Source: Anolis sagrei (Eukaryota; Chordata; Lepidosauria; Squamata; Anolidae). Taken from it: DNA of 64,000 nucleotides. The translations under genes were made by a program, and so were the position numbers. The number at the start of each line of letters is the position of its first letter. Position 1 is the first letter of the stretch. The DNA lies in assembly GCF_037176765.1 (NCBI RefSeq), contig NC_090028.1:23177509-23241508 (forward strand). Reading direction: 5' to 3'. The notes under the pieces are model-generated. The model was not told the DNA's origin. It worked only from the letters and a program-made list of their open reading frames with translations, and did no database searches. Shown one piece after another: positions 1 to 20,338 of this stretch.

Positions 1-742
1 TCTTTACAATGTTTTTAACAACAAATGTTTTTGGAGTTCTCAAAACTGCAGAAGTTTATGATTTTTATGCGCTGCTCTTTTTCTCTAGTACTTTTCAATA
101 AGGGTAAATCTCTTGAATCAGTTCTTGAATGGTTTTGTAAATCTCATAAATTTGGTTTTCCCAGGGTGAGGCTCATCCATTGCACTCTGGGTGTGCTGAC
201 CCCTGCGATTTCCCCAAAAGCAGGAAATGCAACTGTTAGGAATAACAGTTGGGTTGACTTCCTTCTCATATTTGGAACTTCCAGTGTAGGTGTCAGAGAA
301 TATAGTATTGATGCTCTTCACTTTCCCTTACCTGGGCAGGTACTCCCCAGATCACCAATGATTTATCAAGACCATGGGTTTTAGTTGTTGCATGCCTTCA
401 AGTCATTTACACCTTATAATGATCCTAAGGGGAACCTATCATTAGGCATTCTGGGATTGAGAGCATGTGGCCCACTTAATGTCATCCAGTTGGAACAAAC
501 CATGGATGCAGACTATGGAATTTGCAAATTGGAATGGTCCTTAGAGAAGATATGGTCCAATTCAACACACATTCTACAATGTGAGATGTTACTATGGCAT
601 CTCTAACTGATGACTATGCAAGTTCAGTTTAAATCCAACCATTCCATATCAGATTTGGTCACCAGAAATTCCTCACCAACTAATATTTTCTTGACTGAAA
701 CAATCAACTATAACACAATGTTTGTTTGTTTTTTCATTCCAG
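1..742. other. ATP2C2 intron, nothing recognised
   Basis: AT-rich unique-looking sequence upstream of the first visible ATP2C2 exon. I found no exon (for instance none with the expected ITGDALETA-type motif), repeat family or tandem structure here. Confidence 0.5.
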
Positions 743-8094
<7,352 letters not shown>

Positions 8095-8457
8095 CTGCAA
8101 GACTAAATCAAGGCACAGAGAGACTTGTGGCAACTTGAAGACTCACGTGTGCTTTTGTGACTTGCAAACCCACCTTTCGGTGGTTCATGAAGCCAGATGT
8201 GGTGTTTCAATGACATTGTCAAATCCTGGAAGACTCTTTGATCCAGATAAAATATCTGCATACAATGCATGATCCATGAAACAATCACCAACCGATGAGA
8301 TCTTTTCCCCCTTTCACAGACGGATCCATTAAAGCTTTTTCGCCTTACAATGACGTGTTCTACAAAGACAACCGGCCCACAGGAACCGCACTGTGAATCC
8401 ATGACACCACCATCATCATTTTGTTTATTTATTTAAGTTGCAATAACACCTTTTGTT

Positions 8458-8463
8458 AATAAA
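8458..8463 (+). promoter_or_regulatory. ATP2C2: ATP2C2 candidate polyadenylation signal
   Basis: AATAAA 364 bases after the ATP2C2 stop is the first canonical signal downstream. A second AATAAA stretch lies near 8866-8876, so the true 3' end is not settled. Confidence 0.5.
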
Positions 8464-9754
8464 ACATGTCTTAAGGGCTAACAGGTGACTAGAGTTCTTA
8501 GCTGGAAGGGTCACTTGGTGCAGAAGTTCCCATACAGAGGCAGTTGGACATTTCTGTTGAATGTCTATATTCAAAGCCACATCGTGCACAGCTCCTTGTC
8601 CCTACAAGATGGCTCCATCTTGTTATGGCAACCCTATGGCAGGCTCTTCTTGACAAATTGTATTTTGAAGATGCTTAGCATGGCCTTCTCTGAAGGCTGA
8701 GAGAGTGTGACTTGCTCAGCAGACTTCCACGGCTGGGTGGAAAATCAGTTCTGAAACTACTATGCGCTTTGGCAACTGGATAGATCTATTACCACCAATA
8801 CTACCATGCAATAAACTGCTTTGAGTTGGGTTGAGAAGAAGACTGTCTTAGAAATACCTTCATTAATAAATAAAGCAAGGCTGTACTGCCTACTAATTGC
8901 TTCAAAACATTCTTAAACGTGAGTTGGATGAGGGAATGAAAAGTTTCATCACGGTCTTTGCAGCCGATACAACAACCTTACCTTCTCCAAAGTCTGTCCT
9001 CATTAAGGCTTAAGATTGGCAGATCTAAAAGACAGTGGCATCGCGGTATAAACATTAAAAACCAGACATCCAAACACAAAATGTCATTAGAGTAGGACAG
9101 TCTTCTCTGTTTAAAGCATTTTCATTTTAAACATGAGTTGATTCAATCAATAGATATTACTGATTCTCAACATGAGTTGACATATAATTGCATTTGCTGC
9201 ATGATTCACATGGCAAAGAAGTGTGCACTCTCAATTGTGAGCAACCACATAAAATTCTGATTTTTCCCTAGCCCCATTAGCTCTAAACCCTGGAATTAGC
9301 TTTCAAATCCTTTGAATGTTTATTGTTCGGAAATACCTACCAAAGACACTTAATCCTGGAGCTTTCCGATGCTTTCACTAGGCTTGACTGAAACGTGAGC
9401 CTCGGGAGGCAGATCGGAGCCATGATTCGTAAACATCGATCTGGACTGACCTTATTAACTGCCTAGCTGGCAACACATATATGCAAATTAGCCCAGTCTT
9501 CTGTCCTATTGCCAGGATTCTGGGAGTTGTAGTCCCAGTTTCCCAAATTTCAGATTATACACATTAACTGGAAACCAAAAAGGAAACATTCCATCTGCAT
9601 GCTTACATGATTCCACACCCATAAACTGAAATCTGACCCAATTAGACTGCTCTGATTCCTAACATTTAATCTAATACTAGAGCCGGGAACTTTTCCTCTA
9701 ATCTTCCCAATTAGAACTGGCTTTGGTTTGGTTTTCATGGAAGACAGCAATAAT
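8464..9754. other. Intergenic/3' region between ATP2C2 and MEAK7
   Basis: No repeat family or ORF was recognised. On the reverse strand an AATAAA lies near 9318 and could serve MEAK7 if its 3' UTR is about 1 kb long. Confidence 0.4.
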
Positions 9755-9832
9755 ATATCAGGCATGGGCAAACTTTAGCCCTCCAGGTGTTTTGGACTTC
9801 AACTCCCACAATTCCTAACAGCCGGTATATAG
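9755..9832 (+). mobile_element. Half of palindromic MITE
   Basis: AGGCATGGGCAAACTTTAGC followed by CAACTCCCACAATTCCTAAC is one arm of the same MITE family as at 45771. The second arm is absent. Confidence 0.6.
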
Positions 9833-9914
9833 TAGTGCCTGATCTATATAGTTTGGCCTTCAATTTCCATGATCCATCCATGTTGCCGATATTAGCTCAG
9901 CAATAGCTCCAATT

Positions 9915-10160
9915 AATACCCAAACCAGGCTCCCACCCCATTCCATGCAACCCGTTGATATATCCAACTGTTTGTGGATATAAAAACTAGGCTCCCACCC
10001 CGATCCATCCCACCCGTTGATATATCCAACTGTGGATATAAAAACCAGGCTCCCACCCCATTTCATGCAACCCCTGTTGATATATCCAACTGTTTTGTGG
10101 ATATAAAAACTAGGTTCCCACCCCATCCCACCCCTGTTGATATATCCAACTGTTTTGTCT
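9915..10160. repeat. ~60-bp minisatellite, about four units
   Basis: Four units of GGCTCCCACCCC...TTGATATATCCAACTG...GTGGATATAAAAAC vary in length from about 54 to 62 bp. They lie just 3' of the MEAK7 stop and may fall within its 3' UTR or immediately downstream. Confidence 0.85.
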
Positions 10161-10280
10161 TCCAACAAAGCCCCGTCTCAATGACCACTCAAGCGAATGG
10201 GAAATACAAAGCTCAGAGACCCTCCCCCTCCCCCCAAAACTCTCCACTTTGTGCTCGAGGTCAGGCAAAAGCTTCCAGGC

Positions 10281-10286
10281 TTTATT
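10281..10286 (-). promoter_or_regulatory. MEAK7: AATAAA overlapping the MEAK7 stop codon
   Basis: On the reverse strand the last codons read GAA TAA A, so AATAAA contains the TAA stop. A signal here would leave a 3' UTR of only some tens of bases. It may be fortuitous; an alternative reverse-strand AATAAA lies near 9318. Confidence 0.35.
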
Positions 10287-10413
10287 CGGAGTGGTTGTTG
10301 TCCCCGTCTTCGTCCGGGACCCGCAATCCCTCGCTCTGGCGGCTCTTTCCAATCATCTCCAGCAAGGCATGAGCCTCAGGATCGGCGTCCAGGATGCTCT
10401 TGGGATCTTTCAC
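10282..10413 (-). CDS. MEAK7: MEAK7 last exon
   Basis: 44 codons from [20 protein letters not shown] to a TAA stop. The acceptor reads TTTCAG on the reverse strand. [13 protein letters not shown] is the conserved C-terminal motif of MEAK7. Confidence 0.95.
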   Translation of the reverse strand: MKDPKSILDADPEAHALLEMIGKSRQSEGLRVPDEDGDNNHSE

Positions 10414-10738
10414 CTGAAACAGAACCCAAAAAGAGAAGTTGGAGGAGGGAGAAAGGGTGGAAAGTCAAGAACAGAGTAGAGCAGGGGTTGTCAAATGTGA
10501 TCGCTAGGGGCTCCACAGTGCAGTGCTGCTTCTACCTTCTTCCTCCTCCTCAGAAATGCAGGGAAATTAAAAGTTCGGAGCTGCTGGAAAAAAACAAGGG
10601 TTTGGACTGGATGGCCTCTGGGGTTTCTGTTGCTGTTGCTATTGTTACAAAGGCTGAATGGCCATCTGTTGGGGGTGCTTTGATTGTGATTTACCTGCAT
10701 GTCAGAAACGGGTTGGACTGGTTGGCCCCTGGGGTTGC

Positions 10739-10786
<48 letters not shown>

Positions 10787-13159
10787 AAAGGCACCAGGTG
10801 ACCATCTGTTGGGAGTGCTTTGATTCTGTTTCTCCTGCATGAACGCAGAAGGGTGTTGAAGTAGATGCCCTATTTAGTATCTGCCACTATTATTATTATT
10901 ATCATTATTATCAGAAAACGAAATGCTGGGAGAACAGGAAAAGAGATTTAAAGGTGGGCTTACAGCTAACCTTAAAAACTGTGTCATAGACACTGAGAAC
11001 TGGGAAGCCTTGGCCCTTGAGTGCTCTAGCTGGAGGTCAGCTGTGACCAGCAGTGCTGCGGAATTCAAAGAGGCATGAATAGAGGGCAAAAGGGAGAGAA
11101 AGATCCATGTCTTTCCAATGAAAATGTTGGCATTTCTTCTTCTTTCCTTCCTCCCCTCGCCCACCTTAGGATTCAGATTTTTTAAAAACCCTTAGTGACC
11201 AAAGATTACGCTGTGATGCAGCATTGCTTCTCCATCCCTTTCAAGAAGCTGTTTAATAACCTGGTGCAACCTGTTTGGCAGGAGCAGCGAAGCAGGCTGT
11301 TGTGTGTCTGGCCGTCTTGCCAAACCTGTTCTGTTGTTTGCCGAGCAACTGAGAAGCAATGTGACTTTCCCTTGGAACAGCCTCAATGAGCCATAGAAAA
11401 GGCTTTGGCACAGCTTGACCGTGACCTGTATAGGGATAGTTGGTGTCTATAGCAATGTAGCCAGTGCTGTATAGGAGCTGATGGTAGGAAACAGCAAGAA
11501 AATACTCAGGATGATGTTCTTAGCAAGGTTAAAAAAAGTGGAAGAGGCATACTTGTATTGTTGCATCTCTCTCTCTCTCTATATATATATAAAAGTCAAT
11601 GTGGTTCTGTCTGTCCATCTGTCTGTCCTGCAAAGGTTGTTTCTAGGTGAAGTGTCCCTCTATGATGTTGCTAGGAAGAAATTGGCCTTCTCAGTGGTGA
11701 AGAAGGGAGAAAGGAAAGAAAGAAAGAGAAAAGGGGAAAGAAAGGAAAGAAGAGGGCGCTCACCAATGCTTCCTCTTCATCTTGGAAAGAAGTGGCGAGC
11801 CAAGTGCCACAGGGTTCCGTCCTGGGCCCGGTTCTGTTCAACATCTTTATTAATGACTTAGATGAAGGGCTAGAAGACATGATTATCAAGTTTGCAGATG
11901 ACACCAAATTGGGAGGGATAGCCAATACTCCAGAGGACAGGAGCAGGATTCAAAACGATCTTGACAGATTAGAGAGATGGGCCAAAACTAACAAAATGAA
12001 GTTTTGACAAATGCAAGATACTCCACTTTGCAGGAAAAACGAAATGCAAAGATACAAAATGGGGGACGCCTGGCTCAAGAGCAGGAGCGGCTTAAGGAGC
12101 TGGGCATGTTTAGCCTGAAGAAGAGAAGGCTGAGAGGAGATATGATAGCCATGTATAAATATGTGAGAGGAAGCCACAGGAAGGAGGGAGCAAGCTTGTT
12201 TCTGCTTCCCTGGAGACTAGGACGCGAAACAATGGCTTCAAACTACAAGAGAGGAGATTCCATCTGAACATGAGGAAGAACTTCCTGTCTGTGAGAGCCG
12301 TTCAGCAGTGGAACTCTCTGCCCTGGAGTGTGGTGGAGGCTCCTTCTTTGGAATCTTTTAAACAGAGGCTGGATGGCCATCTGTCAGGGGTGCTTTGAAT
12401 GCAATATTCCTGCTTCTTGGCAGGGGGTTGGACTGGATGGCCCATGAGGTCTCTTCCAACTCTTTGATTCTGTGATTCTATGAGGGGGTTCACAAGGCAA
12501 CAATTCAATGCCAACAACATCATAAAAACATTAAAAAGCATTAACACATCAATTAAAACCATGACAGTAGTAAAAACAATCATTTCATCTCCTAAATAAA
12601 AACATAATCCAATCTCATAGTCCAATTGTTCCATAATCCTATGTCTAATTACACTGCCTTTTCAAACACCTGCTCAAATAGCCAAGTTTTGACTTTTTTC
12701 GGAAAGTCAAAAGGGGGAGGGGGCTGATCTAATGTCCCTAGGGAGGGCATTCCATAGCTGAGGGGCCACTACTGAGAAGGCCCTATCTCTTGTCCCCACC
12801 AAATGTATTTGTGACACAGACGGAGTCGAGAGCAGGGCCTCACCAGATGGTCTTAACGTCCTAGATGGTTCATAAGGGGAGATGTGTTCGGACAGGTAAG
12901 TTGGGCCAGAAGCATCTTGAGCCTTCTCTGCCCAAAAAAGGGATGGTGCCTGACAAAACTACAGCTCCCATAATCCCACAGCATTGAGCCATGGTGGTTA
13001 AAATGGTATCAAACTGCCTTAACTCTCTAGTGTAGATGTAACCCTCAATCACAGGAGGAAGAAAAATATTTTTGTTTTGGCTCTCTCTCTGAATCTTTCC
13101 CACATTTTCTTCTAGCATGTGTGGCTTTTCCATTTCCAGAAAGAAAATAGCTGCAACAA

Positions 13160-13195
<36 letters not shown>

Positions 13196-13631
13196 GCCAG
13201 TGCTGAACTGTTTTAAGAGACAGGAACAAGGAAAGAGAGGAAGTGTGTGTTCTGAGGGTGGGGGCTACTGACTTTAAAATAGCTGTTATATTATTGACTT
13301 GGAAAGGTCACTTTCGCATTCATTCAGGTCACCAAGGCAGAGGACAAAGGAGATTAAACATCGCAGGGAACACAAACACATTTAAAAGCTTACCCAAATT
13401 TGTAAAACACACCAGAAAAGGACAACCAATAACTAACCACATCATAAAAGACATAAAGCAAATGACTTCATTCAGAGCTTGAAAGATAACAATCGCAACA
13501 GCAAGTAAGCAAACAAAACCAAGGAAGGGGTCTGGGAAACATTCAGAACTCTCTTCCGGCAGAGTCCCATAGAGGAGCATTTGGGATTTGCTAGGTAATA
13601 TCTCCGTAATACCTGGGGGAGGGATTCCCTA

Positions 13632-13669
<38 letters not shown>

Positions 13670-16600
13670 GGGACTCGGAGCAGCTTCTATGGGGCCAAGC
13701 CTGGGCAACATATTACAGCAAAATAGAGGCAAATCATAAACAACAAACAACCCTCTGAGGATCTAGTACATCCTTAGAAAAACCATTTCAGACACATGTG
13801 CACAGAACCATGTATACAGGCTCCACAGTAATTGGGGTCTTGTTATATCAGCAGGCAGCTTTACGTCCCCTGTTGTTCACTGTTTCATTCTGAACTGCAA
13901 TGCTTTGCGGATTACAGAACTGTGGCCAAGACACATTTTGGTGCCACAAATGTTAGACCTGTTTTGGGGTGTATTTGATCTGCTGACTCCAGCTCTAGTT
14001 TTTGAAATATGGAAGATATGCCATCTACACGCCACCCATAGAAAAACATGATAACCCTATCTAAGAAACTAGAGTTCATGAGGTCTATGGTTAGACCACA
14101 CCTGGAATACTGTGTCCAATTCTGGGCACCACAATTCAAGAGAGATGTTGACAAGCTGGAATGTGTCCAGAGGAGGGCAACTAAAATGATCAAGGGTCTG
14201 GAGAACAAGCCCTATGAGGAGCGGCTTAAGGAGCTGGGCATGTTTAGCCTGAAGAAGAGAAGGCTGAGAGGAGATATGATAGCCATGTATAAATATGTGA
14301 GAGGAAGCCACAGGGAGGAGGGAGCAAGCTTGTTTTCTGCTTCCTTGGAGACTAGTACGTGAAACAATGGCTTCAAACTACAAGAAAGGAGATTCCATCT
14401 GAACATGAGGAAGAACTTCCTGACTATGAGAGCCGTTCAGCAGTGGAACTCTCTGCCCCGGAGTGTGGTGGAGGCTCCTTCTTTGGAAGCTTTTAAACAG
14501 AGGCTGGATGGCCATCTGTCAGGGGTGATTTGAATGCAATATTCCTGCTTCTTGGAAGGGGGTTGGACTGGATGGCCCATGAGGTCTCTTCCAACTCTAT
14601 GATTCTATCCAAAGCAATTTTCTGAATCGGGACCCATAACAAACCCAGGAACAGGCCTCAAAACCAAGACAACAGCAAACATTATTTTTTGTTTTGGCTG
14701 TGTATGACGTTGGTCTTCTTCTTCCTAGCATTTGTCCCACAAATTTGCAGGGTCTGCTTGTTTGCTTCTTGCTCTCCACTTGTTCCTATCGGTCGCATCT
14801 CTTGTTGTGAGTCTTGCTTCAGCCATGTCGTGTTTCAAGTGGTAGAGCCAGCAGGTTATATGTCTGCCACGTGGCCTGGCACCTGCAACTTCCATATTCA
14901 GTGCAGTTTTTGCCACTGAGCCCTCATCACTGCTTTGCACACATCCAAACTATCTCAAGTGGGATTCCTTCATCTTCTTGGCGACTGGAACAACTCCGAA
15001 AATGGAGCACACTGTTATCATTTGGAATCCTGTCCTTCAGGACACCCATTGACCACTTGACTATCCACATTTCTGTATACCAACCCACACAATCTCTTCA
15101 TTCATCTGGAGAGGCCCTGCTCACAATCCCAACTGCTTCGCAAGCGCAATTGGTGGGAACGAGAGACAGGGCCTTATCGGTGGTGGTCCCACGGCTCTGG
15201 AACTCCCTCCCCAAGGACATCAGGCAGGCCCCAACATTGGCAGTCTAAGAAGGAGCTTGAAAACGTGTGTGCCTTCCCAGAATAAGGAATCCTAAGCAAT
15301 ACGTCCTAAATGCACTTTACGAGAGACTTAGAACTGTCTGCACGCCCACCTATCCCTTAAATATCCATCCTATTTCCCTTGGACATGCCCAGCATCTTTA
15401 AATTTTAATCCTTACATTTGGCCCTGCCACAGGTTTTTAAAATGCATCGTGTTATTATTATATTGTTTTGCTTTGTTATGAGTTATTTATTGTTGTTCTG
15501 TTGTTGTTATGCTTTATGATGTATTTGGGCTCGGCCTCTTGTAAGCCGCACCGAGTCCTGCAGGAGATGGTAGCGGAGTATAAATAAGGGTTTATTATTA
15601 TTATTATTATTATTATTATTTTATTATTATTATTGTCCACATTTCCATCGTGTGCAGTGCCTGCTCAATGGCCTTAGTGGTTGGCCAGCACTCAGTGACA
15701 TATACAGTGACTGGTCTCACCACCGTCCTGTAAATTTTTGAATTTAGATGGATTAGGATATTCTTACCACACATTACGCCTGTCATTGCTCTCTTCTTCA
15801 TCCATGAGGCATTTACACACCCATGAGCATCTGATAGTATGTCGCTGACAGAAGTGATCTTTCAGCTAAGGCATTTTGTTGACATTGATATTGATGGAGC
15901 CATCCTCTTCTGTTGGTCCAAATTCCATGGACTCGGTTTTTGAGATGTTGAGTGGTAGTCCAAAATATTGCAGATTATTTTTCCACACTTGCACTTGAGT
16001 CTGCAACTCTGCCCACAAGTTGGTGGCTAACAGAACATTATTTAAGGAGCTCCACTGGCTGCCGTTCATTTTCCGGTCCCAATTCAAGGTGCAGGTTCTT
16101 ACCTACAAAGCCCTGAACAATTTGGGATCCGCTTACCTTCATGACCACATTTCTGTGTACGAATCCCACACGATCTCTTCGATGATTTGGAGAGGCCCTT
16201 CTCGTGCTCCCACTTCCTTCGCAGGTGTGATTGGTGGGGACGAGGTAAAGGGCCTTCTTGGTGGTGGCCCCCCGACTCTGAAACTTGCTCCCCAAGGACA
16301 TTAGACATGCCCCAACTCTGGCAGTCTTTAGGAGGAGCCTGAAAACATGGTTGTTCCAGTGTACCTTCCCTGAATAAGGAAAACTCTCAGTAACATGCCC
16401 TCAAAATGCACTTTACCACTGATTTAGGATTGATTGCTTTCCCTCATCTCTCCTTGGAAGCCCTATACCAGTCATATCCTACCTTGTTCATGCCCAGCAT
16501 TATTTTTTAAATTTTAATCTATTACATTTGGCCCAGCCATAGGTTTTTAAATGCTTGTGTGTTGTTGTTTACTGTTTATTGTTTATGTGATTTATATTAA

Positions 16601-16713
16601 TTGTGTTGTATTGATTGTTTTCGTTATTGCTTTTGTTATTATGTACTGTGGGCTTGGCCTCATGTAAGCCGCACCGAGTCCCTTGGGGAGATGGTAGTGG
16701 GGTATAAATAAAG

Positions 16714-16756
<43 letters not shown>

Positions 16757-19700
16757 GACATACAGTAGTGTCTCTGGCGATTTCACCCATGAACAGCAAC
16801 AGTGGCAGAGCCAATACTGGATGGACTCTGACTCGAATAGGGAAGGGCTTGCTGATTCCTGCTGTGCACCTTACCACACTTTTTGGATTCATGTACAGCA
16901 TCTTCCTCCATCATATGTATTCATAATCATCCATTGTATGTATACGATGATAGTCATTATTATTATTTGCAAAGAACCTTAGATGCTGTTATATTTCTGT
17001 GGTTATTAATGTTCTCATGTTGAGTCTTCTGAGCAACCTTGGAGGCGTTGGCTGATACAATTAGGAGTAAGAAATATATTATTATTATATTTCTTACCCG
17101 CCTCTCCTCATGGCTCAAGGGGTGGCACAACATGGCTAAAACCATGCCATTGTAAACATTTTATATTAAGATACACAGAACAAAAGATGAAAATACCGTA
17201 AAAGACCCAACTTCCAGGGTGCACTCTGGGGTGCCAATGGTCAAACCCAAGCCCTTGCACTGGGCATGTTGAACAAACCCTCGATGCATGGAAAGGGTTT
17301 GTCTTGCCATTCTGGAAGCGAGAGGGGTCACTTACGTTGATGTCTCCCGGGGGGTCTCCCACTGCCCACACCTCCATGGCATTGAAGGTGAAGTTCTCCT
17401 TGGCTGAGAGTTGGGGGCTGTTGTAGGTGGTGCACCGTGGCTTGGCTTTGCTGTGTCCCTTCCCGTAGTTGCTGTCCACCCAGAGGCCAAAGTATTCGTG
17501 CTGCCCGCCCATTCCCTGGAAGGAAAGGGGAAAACACATAAGATCTAGGCAGAAAGTGAGATCTGACTAAGCACAAATAGGGATAGAAAATGACCAACCG
17601 ACCAATAGTTAGAAGGATACCAGCATTGTTATCATCCTGTCCAAACCAATGGACCACTGAGGCTGGATCTGCACTGTCATATAATCCAGTTTCTGAATGC
17701 AGATTATCTGCTTTGAACTATATTATATGAGCCTACGCTTCCATATAATCCAGTTCAAATAAGATCATCTGAAGTCAGAACTGGATTATATGGCAGTGTA
17801 GATGGGGCCTGAGTGCAGTCTTTTGGAAGGAGATTCACACTGATCGCCTTTTTCCAGTTGACCTAATGTCCTATTATTATTATATTCAGGGACGGGCTGT
17901 AGCACAGCTGGTTAATCGCCAGCAGCAATAGATCACTGCTGACCAGAAGGTGGCAAGTTCGAATCCCAAATCATGTGTGTGTGTATACACACACACACAA
18001 ACACACACACATATATATATCCCCAAACAAAATGCAAGCCATAGGACTCTAATGCCAACTGTAGCTGCCAAAAGAGTCCCGTTCAGAGACCAGCTCTGTC
18101 AGGAAATGCTTCATACTCACAAGTCCGTTCGGCATCGTCTGCTGCCCGTGGTTCAAGTACATATAATGGTCATTGTAACCCGTTTGAGTGAACACGCCGA
18201 GCACAGGGGACACGGAGAAGAGAAAGCATTCGTTGTTGCCTGTAAACAACAGAGGCCCGAAGAGATTAAGAGGGAAATACATAACAGACAAGACGTGTCA
18301 TTGGGATCATTTCCTAGATGCTCTTGGTCTCTCCCATACATTTCCAAAGCCTATGCTTTGTGGAGGTTGCAAAGCTCCTTAGAGAAATACTGCAGAATCA
18401 AAGCTAAAGACTGACACCTACTGGGCGAGAATTGCCATCTTGTATATAGTGAGTGATCATGATTTCAAAATTGAGCCAAACCTTCCCTAAGCAGGGTTAG
18501 CCCTGGTGAGGACAGTTAAGAGTTGTTCAACAGTGAAATATATTCCCTTGGAGTCCAGGAGAGCTGTCTTCTTTGGAGATCTCTAAACAGAAGCTCTTTG
18601 GCCATCTGCTGGGAGTGTTTTGATTGTGTCTTCCTAATCTGGCGGAAGAGGGTTGGACTGGATGGGCTTTTGAATCCCTTCCAACTCTTTGCTTCTTGGA
18701 TTTGGAGCACAATGGCAGGACATATTCTACTGTCTTCTTCCCATCCTGTCTTCCTTTGGAGGGCTTTAAAAAGAGGCTGAGTGGCCATCTCTTGGGAGGG
18801 CTTTGATTGTGTCTTCCTACCTGGCGGAAGGGAGCTGGACTGGATGTGCTTTTGGGTCAATTCCAACTAGGATTCTATCACAAACTAAACATGAGGCAAC
18901 AGTGCAATAAAAAAAACTACTGTGATTGTGTCTTCTTGCTTGCCAGAAGGTGGTTGGATGCTCCCTGGGGTCCTTTCCAAGTTTAGGATTCTATCACAAG
19001 CTGAACACGAGCCAACAATGTGATGTAGCACTAAAAAAGCCATTGTGATTGTGTCTTCTTGCCTGTCAGAAAGGGGTTGGACTGGATGGTCCCAGGATTC
19101 TATCACAAGCTGAATATGAGCCATCAGTGTGATACAGCAGCTTAAAAACCATTGCAATTGTGTCTTCCTATCTGTCAGAAGGGGGTTGGATGGCCTTTTG
19201 GGTCCCTTTCAACTCTAGAATTCTATCACAAGCCGAATATGAGACAACAATGTGATGAAGCAACTAAAAAATCCATTGCAATTGTGTTTTCCTGCATGTC
19301 AGAAGGGGGTTGGATGGCCTTTGGGGTCCTTTCCAACTCTAGGATTCTCTCACAAGCTAAACAAGAGCCAACAGTGTGATACAGCAGCATAAAAATCATT
19401 GTGATTGTGTCTTCCTGACTGTCAGAAGAGGGTTGGATGGTATAATAGATATAGGGAAACTTATTTGATAATAAAAACCCCAACGCTGTTCCACCAAAAT
19501 ATAACACAGTAGGGGGATTCTTATTTGGGAGAAAATATTTAATCTCACCAAAACTATAAAGGATCGTGAGGCTTTCTTTGTGGAAATAAAAATAATCCCC
19601 AAAAGCAGCAAGACACCGCTTAGATTGTGGAGCTCCTTCTGTTCAAGGAGCTCCACTGGCTGCCGTTTATTTTCCGAGCCCAATTTAAGGTGCAGGTGCT

Positions 19701-20295
19701 TACCTACAAAGCCCTGAACGGTTTGGGAACATCCTACCTGCGTGACCGCATTTCTGTTTACGAACCCACGCGTTCACTGCGTTCATCTGGAGAGGCCCTG
19801 CTCGTGATCCCGCCTGCGTCGCAAGCGCATTTGGTGGGGACACGAGACAGGGCCTTTTCTGTGGTGGCCCCCCCGACTCTGGAACACCCTCCCCAAAGAT
19901 CTTAGACAGGCCCCTACATTGGCAGTCTTTAGAAAGAACTTGAAGACCTGGGTGTTCCGATGTGCCTTCCCAGAATAGGAAATCTCCAATACCAAGTCCC
20001 AGAAGCACTTCATTAGAATTAAGATTGCCGCACACTGCACACTGCACTTACCCTATAATCCTTATATACCACCTGTCACATCAGCACTTTTAATTCTGTA
20101 CCCATTACTCTGGCCCGGCCCAGTTTTATTGTGTTTTGGTGTATTGTTTATTGCTTGTTGTTTTGTTGTTTAATATTGCTTTAATTGTTTTTAATTTGCT
20201 TTAGGTTTTGTATTGTTATGCTGTATATTGAGGCCTTGGCCTTTGTAAGCCACATCGAGTCCTGCGGGAGATGCTAGCGGGGTACAAATAAAGAC

Positions 20296-20338
<43 letters not shown>

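Noticed and set aside
10197-10823. 208-codon + strand frame with a polyisoleucine run
   Set aside because: It runs antisense to the MEAK7 last exon and through a TTA microsatellite, so it is a shadow.
17886-17960. Possible tRNA gene
   Set aside because: A- and B-box-like motifs are present but no cloverleaf closes; it fits a SINE head.
18867-19440. CRISPR-like array of regular repeats
   Set aside because: Units are over 100 bp, diverged and contiguous without unique spacers, in a vertebrate intron.
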